Shown here: positions 8,586-14,742 of the stretch, one piece after another | Layout: every line of letters begins with the position of its first letter | Position numbering within the stretch: position 1 is the first letter of the stretch | From: Treponema sp. | Lineage (GTDB): Bacteria; Spirochaetota; Spirochaetia; Treponematales; Breznakiellaceae | Direction of reading: 5' to 3' | NCBI GenBank assembly: GCA_009780285.1 | Contig: WRAL01000006.1 | Span: 1 to 16,388, forward strand | DNA length: 16,388 nt | Notes under the pieces: model-generated | What the model was told of the DNA's origin: nothing | Database searches by the model: none | The model's input: only the letters and a program-made list of their open reading frames with translations | Translations under genes and position numbers: made by a program

Positions 8586-8693
8586 TAGTGTTCCGGAATA
8601 TTCGGTTTGCTAAATCGCAACGTTCGGTAATTCCTTGCCGGGCAAGGAATTACCTCAACCTGCATACCGTCATTTGAATATTCCGGAACACTA
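8586..8693. mobile_element. MITE-like element, 104 bp, with TA duplication (Tc1/mariner-IS630 type)
   Basis: Perfect terminal inverted repeats are seen at 8585-8603 (CTAGTGTTCCGGAATATTC) and 8676-8694. Taking TA (8586-8587 and 8692-8693) as the target duplication inside CTAG, the element proper is 8588-8691, with 16-bp ends starting GTGTTCC. The interior has no coding capacity and carries a second near-perfect palindrome. Small size, terminal repeats, TA duplication and a CTAG target are the known hallmarks of non-autonomous IS630/Tc1-mariner derivatives. No transposase is in the window. It lies exactly at the kdgK stop codon and may also act as a transcript-end hairpin for eda-kdgK. Confidence 0.75.
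8626..8654. repeat. Inner palindrome of the MITE-like element
   Basis: Two 14-bp arms (8626-8639, beginning GGTAATTCC, and 8641-8654) are perfect inverted copies around a single central base at 8640. As RNA it would form a 12-bp stem with a 5-nt loop. No T run follows on either strand, so it is not a canonical intrinsic terminator. It sits nested inside the outer terminal repeats, giving a cruciform-prone double hairpin. Confidence 0.85.
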
Positions 8694-9713
8694 GCGCTGA
8701 ACCCGGCCGGAGCCGTCGCCGGCGGCGAGCCTTTGCGCCTCGTCGGCGGCGATCAGATTGAAGTCGCCCTCGATCGAATGCTTGAGGCAGCTTGCCGCCA
8801 CGGCGAATTCCAGGCTTTCCTGCGGGCCAAAGCCCTTTAAGCCGGCATAGATAAGGCCGGCGGCAAAGCTGTCCCCGCCTCCAACCCTGTCAACGATATG
8901 CGCCGCGTATGTTTTCGAAAAATAAAATTCCCCGCCGCGATAAAGCATCGCCGCCCAATTATTGTCGCTGGCGCTGATCGACTCGCGCAGGGTGATAGCC
9001 GTCTCCTTAAAGCCAAAGCGCCGGGAAAGCGCTTTCGCCACTTCCTTGTAGCCCTCGCGGCTAATGGCGCCGGCGGAAACGTCGCTGCCGGCCGCATGGA
9101 TGCCGAAAACGTCCGCCGCGTCCTCCTCGTTGGCGATGCACAGATCGACGAAGGGCATAAGCGCGCCCATGACCTCGCCGGCCTTTTCCCTTGGCCAAAG
9201 GTTTTTGCGGTAATTAAGATCGCAGGAAACATAAAGGCCGTTTTTCCGGGCTGCTTCGAGCGCGTCGCGCGTTATGGCCGCCGCTCCGGGAGAGATCGCC
9301 GGGGTGATTCCGGTAAAGTGAAAGCGGCCTGCGCCCTCGAAAATTTTTTCCCAGTCAAAATCCGAACGCGCCGCTTCCGCGATGGCCGAACCGGCGCGGT
9401 CGTAAATCACTTTCGACGGCCTTTGCGAGGCGCCTTTTTCCAAAAAATAAATTCCCAGCCGGCTTCCCCCGCGCGCGATCTTCGAAGTGTCAACGCCGAA
9501 CTGACGCAGGCTGTTAAGCGCGGCCTGTCCAATCTCGTGGCTTGGCAGCTTGGTAACGAAGGCCGCCTCGGCGCCGAGGCTAGCCAGCGATACCGCGACG
9601 TTCGCCTCCCCTCCCCCATAGGTTGCGCCGAAACTCCGCGCCTGCGCGAAGCGATAGTAGCCTTCGGGCGCAAGCCTCAGCATTATCTCGCCAAAGGTAA
9701 TTACTTTTTCCAT
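8691..9713 (-). CDS. kdgK: 2-keto-3-deoxygluconate kinase (PfkB/ribokinase family)
   Basis: The protein has 340 aa, somewhat above the usual 310-330 for KDG kinases. It phosphorylates 2-keto-3-deoxygluconate to KDPG with ATP in the cytoplasm. Visible PfkB features: a Gly-rich segment TYGGGEANVAVSLASLG at 31-47, DLNYRKNLWP at 165-174, NEEDA at 196-200, and the second signature DRVGGGDSFAAGLIYAG at 275-291 with catalytic base Asp281. The ATG at 9713 has AGG eight bases upstream and lies 15 nt after the eda stop, so the two genes are cotranscribed and supply consecutive pathway steps. The TAG stop (8693-8691) coincides with the edge of the MITE-like element, which appears to have regenerated it. 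Other PfkB sugar kinases are possible, but the aldolase neighbour favours KdgK. Confidence 0.93.
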   Translation of the reverse strand: MEKVITFGEIMLRLAPEGYYRFAQARSFGATYGGGEANVAVSLASLGAEAAFVTKLPSHEIGQAALNSLRQFGVDTSKIARGGSRLGIYFLEKGASQRPSKVIYDRAGSAIAEAARSDFDWEKIFEGAGRFHFTGITPAISPGAAAITRDALEAARKNGLYVSCDLNYRKNLWPREKAGEVMGALMPFVDLCIANEEDAADVFGIHAAGSDVSAGAISREGYKEVAKALSRRFGFKETAITLRESISASDNNWAAMLYRGGEFYFSKTYAAHIVDRVGGGDSFAAGLIYAGLKGFGPQESLEFAVAASCLKHSIEGDFNLIAADEAQRLAAGDGSGRVQR

Positions 9714-9728
9714 TTTTTCTACCTGTCT

Positions 9729-10655
9729 TTAGTTTTGCAAAAGACGCAGGGCAAAGCCTAAAATATCGTCCTTCATGGCTACCGATAACGGCTTTCCTGT
9801 CGCGCCGATTTCCGCGCCGTTCATGTCAAAGGCGAATCCCTTGCCCTGTAGGTATGCAAGCGCGCGCGCGAGGCTGTTCGTTCCTATAGTAAGGATCCCC
9901 TTTCGCCTCGGCGCGGCGGTTTTTAGTATTTCAAAGCATGAAAGGCCCAAAACCTCGAAAAAAAGGCCGGCGGCCCTAAGCGCGTCCTCTTCGACCGGGG
10001 AAGCAAGGACAACCTGCGCAAGGGAAAATCCCAGCGCGGCTTGAACGGCTTCCCTGGAAAGTTTAGTGATTTTTTCAAAATCGTCCGATTCGATAAGATC
10101 CGGCGCGACCATCCACGAGCCGCCGCAGGCAATAACTTTATCAAAAGCCAAATATCTGGCTATATTATTCGCGTTGATTCCGCCGGTGGGCATAAATTTA
10201 AGCTGGGGATAAGCCGCGGAAACGGCTTTGAGAAACTCAAGCCCGCCCGCCTGCTCGGCCGGGAAAAATTTTACCGCCTCAAGGCCCAGCCCTATCGCCC
10301 ATTCCATTTCGGAGGGCGTGGCGCAGCCGGGAATTACCGGAATGCCGCGTTCGGCGCAACGTTCCACGACCTTGGGATTAAGGCCCGGGCTTACGACAAA
10401 GCGCGCGCCGGCCTCGATCGCCTCGTCCGCCTGCGCTATCGTCAGAACGGTTCCCGCGCCAACAAGCGCTTCCGGCGCCTCATCGCTTATGCGCCTGATC
10501 GCCTGCGGGCCTTGCGCCGTCCTAAAGGTAACTTCCGCGCAGGGAATGCCGCCGGCAATAAGCGCCCGCGCCAAAGGGACGGCTTTTTGAGCATCGTCAA
10601 TCTTAATGACCGGCACAATGCCGATCTCCCCAAGCCTTTTCAAAACGGGATGCAT
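9729..10655 (-). CDS. eda: KDPG/KHG aldolase with C-terminal VOC-like extension
   Basis: The protein has 308 aa, about 95 longer than a plain Eda (about 210 aa). Residues 1-207 are the class I aldolase that splits 2-keto-3-deoxy-6-phosphogluconate into pyruvate and glyceraldehyde-3-phosphate. Glu41 in EVTFRT and the Schiff-base Lys129 in AVKFFPAE align with the known catalytic pair, and GCATPSE (110-116) and PTGGIN (155-160) are present. Residues about 208-308 form an added domain with a KGILTIGTNSLARALAYL stretch and a C-terminal FALRLLQN, which resembles the glyoxalase/VOC half-unit found on some long bacterial Eda proteins. The function of that tail is not known to me. The ATG at 10655 has GAGGGA five bases upstream. 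It is the first gene of the eda-kdgK pair, pointing to hexuronate or pectin-derived sugar use. Confidence 0.94.
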   Translation of the reverse strand: MHPVLKRLGEIGIVPVIKIDDAQKAVPLARALIAGGIPCAEVTFRTAQGPQAIRRISDEAPEALVGAGTVLTIAQADEAIEAGARFVVSPGLNPKVVERCAERGIPVIPGCATPSEMEWAIGLGLEAVKFFPAEQAGGLEFLKAVSAAYPQLKFMPTGGINANNIARYLAFDKVIACGGSWMVAPDLIESDDFEKITKLSREAVQAALGFSLAQVVLASPVEEDALRAAGLFFEVLGLSCFEILKTAAPRRKGILTIGTNSLARALAYLQGKGFAFDMNGAEIGATGKPLSVAMKDDILGFALRLLQN

Positions 10656-10683
10656 GATAATCCCTCGCTTTTAGGGGAAGGCA

Positions 10684-10717
10684 CGCGTCGGCCTTGGAAA
10701 AACCTACGGCCGACGCG
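10684..10717 (-). terminator. Hairpin between RRM gene and eda (weak or non-canonical terminator)
   Basis: Ten-bp perfect arms CGCGTCGGCC (10684-10693) and GGCCGACGCG (10708-10717) enclose a 14-nt loop with further partial pairing (GG/CC around five U). It begins 23 nt after the RRM stop and ends 18 nt before the eda ribosome site. No T run follows on either strand, so it may be a non-canonical terminator or a 5' structural element of the eda-kdgK mRNA. Confidence 0.4.
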
Positions 10718-10740
10718 CCCTGAACAGACTAAACGCGATT

Positions 10741-11016
10741 TTAGCGGCGGTAGCCGCCACCGCCGTTGGGCTTGTCCATAGCCTCGTTCACGCGAAGACG
10801 GCGCCCGTCAAGCTCCGAATCGTGCGCGCCGGCAATGGCGGCCTCGGCTTCAGCGTCGGAACTCATCTCGACAAAGCCAAAGCCTTTGGAGTTGCCGGTA
10901 TCCCGCTCGATGATGATTCTCACGGAGGCGACGTTGCCAAAGTTCGAGAAGCAATTGCGAAGGCTGTCCTCGGTGGTGTGGTAGGCGAGGTTTCCGACAT
11001 ACAGTTTCTTGGCCAT
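10741..11016 (-). CDS. Small RNA-binding protein with one RRM domain
   Basis: The protein has 91 aa and consists of almost only one RNA recognition motif. RNP2 is LYVGNL at 5-10 and RNP1 is KGFGFVEM at 44-51. The aromatic positions that stack on RNA bases are present (Tyr6, Phe46, Phe48). It ends with a short Gly-rich tail NGGGGYRR, as in the single-RRM proteins of cyanobacteria and spirochaetes, which act as RNA chaperones and are often cold-induced. The longer frame starting at 11169 is rejected: the ATG at 11016 begins the standard MAKKLYVGNL and has AAGGA eight bases upstream. A hairpin abuts that ribosome site, and a long structured leader may extend to the promoter at 11407-11435. The RNA targets are unknown. 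Confidence 0.95.
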   Translation of the reverse strand: MAKKLYVGNLAYHTTEDSLRNCFSNFGNVASVRIIIERDTGNSKGFGFVEMSSDAEAEAAIAGAHDSELDGRRLRVNEAMDKPNGGGGYRR

Positions 11017-11030
11017 CAAAAAAATCCTTT

Positions 11031-11046
11031 CCCGGTAACGTCCGGG
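11031..11046 (-). promoter_or_regulatory. Leader hairpin next to the RRM gene ribosome site
   Basis: CCCGG (11042-11046 on the minus strand) and CCGGG (11031-11035) pair around a 6-nt loop. The stem ends one base before the AAGGA ribosome site at 11025-11029. A small stem directly against the ribosome site could tune translation, for example with temperature, which would suit an RRM protein. This is a prediction from position only; the stem is short. Confidence 0.35.
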
Positions 11047-11130
11047 CACGTTTGGCGCCATATCCGATGGAGCCGTTGACAAAAAGCGCTTAGCGCCCCC
11101 TGCCTCTTGGACTTGAAGTCCCAGTATACA

Positions 11131-11148
11131 CGCCCGCGAAAGCGGGCG
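11131..11148. repeat. GC-rich hairpin with tetraloop in the radA-RRM intergenic region
   Basis: Seven-bp perfect arms CGCCCGC (11131-11137) and GCGGGCG (11142-11148) enclose GAAA on the plus strand (a GNRA tetraloop) or TTTC on the minus strand. Neither strand has a following T run, so it is not a standard terminator. It could be part of a structured leader or transcript. Confidence 0.5.
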
Positions 11149-11167
11149 ACTCAAAACTCCCCCGACC

Positions 11168-11400
11168 AAAAAGGCCCGAGAAGGTAAGATGCTCTAATAA
11201 TGTTAGGGAGTCGAATGCCGGAGGCGAGAGGAGAAAACGAATGCGGAACCCTAAACTCTGCGTCCGCTCCCTTAGGCGCGGGCTTTTCCAAACAATTTCC
11301 AAACAAGTACCTACGATACAAACATACCCATCGGCCGGAGCCGATGTTCCACGCTCGGGAAATCCCGAAAGGGCCTTCAAAACCAATCCGAAAACCCTCT
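11168..11400 (-). ncRNA. Candidate structured RNA or long leader, class not recognised
   Basis: A promoter with TTGACA points into this stretch, which has no convincing protein frame. Visible on the minus strand: a TCGGG/CCCGA hairpin with loop ATTT (about 11355-11368), a 7-bp CATCGGC/GCCGATG hairpin with a UCCG loop (11328-11345), a possible long-range pairing of GAAGGCCC (11378-11371) with GGGCCTTT (11177-11170), and a run of five T at 11172-11168. Paired ends plus a U-run resemble a free-standing small RNA. None of the conserved cores of tmRNA, RNase P RNA or SRP RNA is seen, and I cannot match it to 6S RNA by eye. It could equally be the upstream part of the RRM mRNA leader. Confidence 0.3.
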
Positions 11401-11406
11401 GAAATA

Positions 11407-11465
11407 AACGTACACCACTTGGGCGCGCCTGTCAAGCCCCTCAGAACGATTTTTTTTCTTTTTTT
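11407..11465 (-). promoter_or_regulatory. Promoter with A-tract UP-like element downstream of radA
   Basis: On the minus strand a perfect TTGACA (11430-11435) is followed after 17 bp by TACGTT (11407-11412), a poor -10 with three of six matches. Upstream lie two A-tracts, A7 (11459-11465) and A8 (11450-11457), at about -50 to -66, a place where UP elements bind the RNA polymerase alpha subunit. The start would be near 11400. It drives either the candidate RNA or the RRM gene, with a leader of about 385 nt. Confidence 0.5.
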
Positions 11466-11478
11466 CGCGACTCCCTGG

Positions 11479-12885
11479 CTAGGCCCAAACCAGGCCGATC
11501 GCCTCCTTTATCCCGGCGGCCTCCCTCACGCGCCGGGAATCGATCTGCGCCTGCTCCCAGCTTTCGCCGGACGCGAGGCAGTCGCGCGGGCACAAAAAGT
11601 CCGGAAAGCCAAGCCCGCCGGCGGTCTTGATGCGCGCCGCCATTCTCGCGGCCGGACGCAGCTCGCCCGTGAGCGAAAGCTCGCCGCTTATCGCGAGGCC
11701 GCGCGGGATCGGAAGGCCGGTTCGCGCCGAATAAAGGGCGAAGGCCAGGGCAAGCTCGGCGCCGACCTCGGTAATGCGGATGCCGCCGGCGACGTTGACG
11801 TAGAGATCCTGGTCGGAAAGCCTGATTCCCAGGTGCTTTTCCAGCGAGGCAGCGACGCGCGAGACGCGGCCCGAGTCGATTTTGTCGGAAAAGACGCGGC
11901 TGACGGCGCCTTTGGCCGGTATCGCCAGCGCCTGAATCTCGACCAGCATGGCGCGCGAGCCCTCGGTTACGGCGGCGGTGGCCACGCCGGCCGGAAGCTC
12001 GCCCTCGCGGCGCACGAGGAAAAGCGCGCCGGCGTCCTCCACCGGCGCGAGGCCCTTTTCGCCCATCGTGAAAATCCCGATCTCGTCGATGGAGCCGAAG
12101 CGGTTTTTGGTGGCGCGCAGGAAGCGGCAGTCGCGGCCCTCGGACAGGCCGGAGGTTTTGTCGTTTCGCTCGAAATAGAGAACGGTGTCAACCAAATGCT
12201 CCAACGTTTTGGGGCCGGCGATCACGCCTTCCTTCGTAACATGCGCGACCAGAAAAAGCGCCGCGTCGCGCTCCTTGACCCAGGAGACCAGCTCGAAGGA
12301 GCAGTATTTCATCTGGCCGACGGTGCCGGGGATCGCGCCTGCGTCCGGGGAAAAAAGCGTCTGCGCGGAATCTACCATTACTAGCGAGGGCTTTACCGCT
12401 TCGAGCGCCGTCTCGACCTCGGAAAGGGAGCTTGAGCAGATCACCTCGATGCGCTCGATGTCACCCGTGGCGGCCAGCCCCAGCCTATCGGCACGCAGCT
12501 TTATCTGCCCGGCAGATTCCTCGCCCGAGACGTACAGCACCTTGTTACGCACGCGCGCGGCGGCGGCGGCCTGAAGGAGCAGGGTGGACTTCCCAATGCC
12601 CGGCTCCCCGCCCACGAGAACGGCGCTGCGCCGCATAATTCCCCCGCCCAGAACCCGGTCAAGCTCGGCGATGCCGGAGGAAATCCGCGCGCCTTCCTTG
12701 CTTTCCACCGAGGCCAGGGGAAAAGTCCTCGGCACCTCGCGCGAGCCCGCCTTTCTGCCCGCGCCGGGGCTTTCGGCCGTTTCGACCAGCGTGTTCCACT
12801 CGCCGCATTCCGGGCAGCGGCCGAGCCATTTGGGTTCCCTGTGCCCGCAGGCCGAGCAAGCGTAGACGGGTTTGCGCGCTTTCAT
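11479..12885 (-). CDS. radA: DNA repair protein RadA (Sms), RecA-like ATPase
   Basis: The protein has 468 aa, the usual RadA length (about 450-460). It is a RecA-like branch-migration helicase acting in homologous recombination. Domains in order: a C4 zinc finger with Cys10, Cys13, Cys24 and Cys27 (CSAC, CPEC) and the family motif PKWLGRCPECGEWNT; a RecA-type ATPase with Walker A GEPGIGKST (93-101) and Walker B LVMVDS (168-173); the RadA-specific KNRFG motif (260-264); and a C-terminal Lon-protease-like domain with GGIRITEVGAELALA. I prefer the ATG at 12885 over the GTG two codons upstream; neither has a clear ribosome site. It starts only 18-24 nt after the end of the radical SAM remnant, so it is probably last in the operon and translationally coupled. 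Confidence 0.97.
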   Translation of the reverse strand: MKARKPVYACSACGHREPKWLGRCPECGEWNTLVETAESPGAGRKAGSREVPRTFPLASVESKEGARISSGIAELDRVLGGGIMRRSAVLVGGEPGIGKSTLLLQAAAAARVRNKVLYVSGEESAGQIKLRADRLGLAATGDIERIEVICSSSLSEVETALEAVKPSLVMVDSAQTLFSPDAGAIPGTVGQMKYCSFELVSWVKERDAALFLVAHVTKEGVIAGPKTLEHLVDTVLYFERNDKTSGLSEGRDCRFLRATKNRFGSIDEIGIFTMGEKGLAPVEDAGALFLVRREGELPAGVATAAVTEGSRAMLVEIQALAIPAKGAVSRVFSDKIDSGRVSRVAASLEKHLGIRLSDQDLYVNVAGGIRITEVGAELALAFALYSARTGLPIPRGLAISGELSLTGELRPAARMAARIKTAGGLGFPDFLCPRDCLASGESWEQAQIDSRRVREAAGIKEAIGLVWA

Positions 12886-12909
12886 GTTCACGATGATGTT
12901 AGCGCATAG

Positions 12910-13146
12910 TTACAGATCATCCAAGGCGCGCGCAAGCTCGGCCTTTGGAATGCCCCAATTGCGACCGAAGCGCTCGAAGAGCGCGCGCGACAGATCCAGA
13001 AAGCGCATAAAAACAGGCGCCGCGCCCGGATCAAAAAGCCCGCGTTCCACGGCAAGTCCCCAAAAGCGCGCGAAGTTTTTTATCGAGTCAAGCTCCTCGC
13101 GAGAAAGCGCGCTTGTTTCGATTACCTCGTATGGCGGCTCTGCGCA
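12910..13146 (-). pseudogene. Out-of-frame C-terminal remnant of the radical SAM gene
   Basis: In the -1 frame relative to the gene upstream, a stretch of about 78 aa beginning EPPYEVIETSALS and ending ELARALDDL reads as a normal C-terminal part of B12-binding radical SAM proteins, where a PPY-V motif follows the LPGTPL segment. It has no start codon or ribosome site of its own. Joining the two parts needs one added base: 12910-14303 is 1394 nt, and 1395 would give 464 aa. Its TAA lies 18 nt before the radA GTG. It is either a true frameshift or a base lost in sequencing or assembly. Confidence 0.8.
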
Positions 13147-14303
13147 ATGCCGAACCCCAGCGCCTCTATCCTGCGCCAAAGCGGCGTTCCGGGAAGCGCC
13201 TTGAGTATCCCAAGCTGTATTTCCGCGCGCCCTTCGCCGGCCTGTGGAGCAAGCGCTTCCCACAGCATGTCAAAACCTTTCGCAAAGGACTCGATGCCCT
13301 CGCCCGGAAGCCCGGCGATCAGGTCGGCGTGGATTATCGCGCTTGTTTCCCACCTAAGAACGCGCAGGACTTCAATCTCGCGCGCGGGGTTTGATGCGCG
13401 GCATATAAGCGCCGCGACTTTTTTGTTAAGGGTTTGAATGCCTACTTCCAGGCGCAGGGTTCCGGGGGGAAAGCGCGCGATCGTTCGTATCATGCCGGGA
13501 GTAAAAAGCAAAGGATGCATTTCAAAGTGAACGCAGGCGCGCGGGCCGTTCCATTCCCGCCTATGTTCCTCAAGAAAAAATTCCATGATTGTTATCGCGC
13601 GTTCGGAATTGTAGTTAAAACTTCTGTCCAAAAACTTAAATGCCCTAGCTCCCCTTGCGATAAGCGTGCGCATTTCCTGCAAAAAAGCATCGAGGGGAAA
13701 TTCCCTCAGCTTGTCGCCGGCGCTTTGGCAAAAAGCGCATGAATTGTGGCAGCCTCGGCTCGATTCAACATAAACAAATTTTTTCCGCAGATCCTCGTCA
13801 TCGTAAAACGCGTAGGCGTTTTTTATCGTGGCAATATCCTCGCGGCCATGAACGCCCGCACGTTCATCAAATATTTTTCCAACAGCGCTTGCGCTTGCGC
13901 CGTCTTGCAAAAGCGCATTGCAAAGCTCGCGGAACGCGCTTTCACCCTCGCCCCGAATGCAGGCGTCGGCAAGATCGAAAATGGGTGCGCCGGCAGGAAG
14001 GCCGGTAATTTCAGGGCCGCCAAGCGCGACAAAGGGACGCGAAGGCCCCCATTCCTTGCGCAGCGCCGTCAAAAGCTCGATCGTCGCGCCGTGATTCCAG
14101 ATCGAAACGGAAAGGCCAAGGATGCGCGGCCGAGCGGAAAGGAGCGCGTCGATCTTTTCCCGCAAAGGCTGGCGCAGCGCGAACTCGATTATACGGCAGC
14201 GTTCTTCAAGCCCCGCGCCAAGGTTGGCCTTGAGAAGGCGCAGCGCAAGCGAGGGATGTATCCACTTAGCGTTTATGGTCGAAAGAATTATGTCGGCGCG
14301 CAC
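13122..14303 (-). CDS. B12-binding-type radical SAM protein, C-terminally frameshifted
   Basis: As read, the frame gives 393 aa. The N-terminus (STINAKWIHPSLALRLLKANL region, 8-28) and GGPE at 95-98 fit the cobalamin-binding-like Rossmann domain of this family. The radical SAM cluster motif is CHNSCAFC, with Cys185, Cys189 and Cys192. The segment IQLGILKALPGTPLWRRIEALGF near the end is still family-like, but the last few residues before TAA at 13122 are not, because the frame shifts near 13140-13147. The core and Fe-S site are intact, so a shortened enzyme might still fold. The GTG start at 14303 lies four bases after the arfB stop, within the operon. Related proteins are called DUF4080 or YgiQ-like radical SAM; the substrate is unknown. 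Confidence 0.85.
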   Translation of the reverse strand: MRADIILSTINAKWIHPSLALRLLKANLGAGLEERCRIIEFALRQPLREKIDALLSARPRILGLSVSIWNHGATIELLTALRKEWGPSRPFVALGGPEITGLPAGAPIFDLADACIRGEGESAFRELCNALLQDGASASAVGKIFDERAGVHGREDIATIKNAYAFYDDEDLRKKFVYVESSRGCHNSCAFCQSAGDKLREFPLDAFLQEMRTLIARGARAFKFLDRSFNYNSERAITIMEFFLEEHRREWNGPRACVHFEMHPLLFTPGMIRTIARFPPGTLRLEVGIQTLNKKVAALICRASNPAREIEVLRVLRWETSAIIHADLIAGLPGEGIESFAKGFDMLWEALAPQAGEGRAEIQLGILKALPGTPLWRRIEALGFGIAQSRHTR

Positions 14304-14307
14304 GATA

Positions 14308-14733
14308 TCAGTCTTCGCGCCTGGAGGGGCGGAACGCGCGCTCGGCCTTCTTTTGAGAGCTTTCGCGCTTTTCCTCGAGGCGCCTTTCCCGCGCGGCGCG
14401 CGAGGGCTTTGTTTTTTTGCGCGCCTTGGGCAGCCGCGCCGCCTCGATCACAAGCCGTTCGAGCTTCGCGCGCGCGCCGTTCAGATTTGCAAGCTGGGAT
14501 CGCGTTTCGTCCGCGCTTACCACGATTTCGCCGGCGCCGGTAACCCTGTCGCCCAATGTCAGGCGCGCCCTTTCGAGCTCTTCCGGGGAAAGGCCGCAAA
14601 GATCGGAAAGGCAAATGCGCAAGGTGGCTTTCGTGCTAACTTTATTCACATTTTGTCCGCCGGGGCCGCTTGCGCGCGAAAAGCTTGCGCTTGCGTTTTC
14701 GAGAATGGACTTGCGCAACAGGGCAAGGTTCAC
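14308..14733 (-). CDS. arfB: Peptidyl-tRNA hydrolase ArfB (YaeJ), ribosome rescue factor
   Basis: The protein has 141 aa, the normal ArfB size (about 140). It rescues ribosomes stalled on mRNA without a stop codon by hydrolysing peptidyl-tRNA. The catalytic GGQ is at 25-27 within SGPGGQNVNKVSTKATL, the class I release-factor signature. There is no codon-recognition domain, which separates it from PrfA/PrfB. The C-terminal tail (from about 105) is rich in Lys and Arg, as expected for the tail that enters the empty mRNA channel. The start is GTG at 14733, nine bases after the rimO stop. The context is ribosome-related on the upstream side. Confidence 0.95.
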   Translation of the reverse strand: MNLALLRKSILENASASFSRASGPGGQNVNKVSTKATLRICLSDLCGLSPEELERARLTLGDRVTGAGEIVVSADETRSQLANLNGARAKLERLVIEAARLPKARKKTKPSRAARERRLEEKRESSQKKAERAFRPSRRED

Positions 14734-14742
14734 GCAAGCGCC

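Larger units (their letters stand above)
11017..11478 (-). other. 462-bp intergenic region between radA and the RRM gene
   Basis: The region holds, in order of transcription: the double A-tract and TTGACA promoter, the candidate structured RNA, a GC-rich tetraloop hairpin, a short GCGC-TAA-GCGC stem followed by five T (about 11084-11100, too weak to call a terminator) and a hairpin next to the RRM ribosome site. Frames of 94 and 98 codons run through it, but their products lack any known motif and their start codons have no ribosome site. No terminator for radA is evident. Confidence 0.55.

Noticed and set aside
11168..11400. Identity of the candidate RNA as tmRNA, RNase P RNA or SRP RNA
   Set aside because: The tRNA-like ends and resume codon region of tmRNA, the conserved RNase P core and the SRP GGAAGCAG-type loop were looked for and not seen.
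11090..11435. Minus-strand frames of 94 and 98 codons between radA and the RRM gene
   Set aside because: The two overlap in different frames, one starts in the TTGACA box, neither has a ribosome site, and neither product resembles a known family.
11450..11465. T8-C-T7 run as a plus-strand terminator
   Set aside because: No GC-rich stem precedes it on the plus strand and there is no plus-strand gene. It fits better as minus-strand A-tracts upstream of TTGACA.
13130..13165. Programmed -1 frameshifting in the radical SAM gene
   Set aside because: The codons around the junction (GCG CTG GGG TTC GGC ATT GCG) contain no slippery heptamer and no strong hairpin follows at the right distance.
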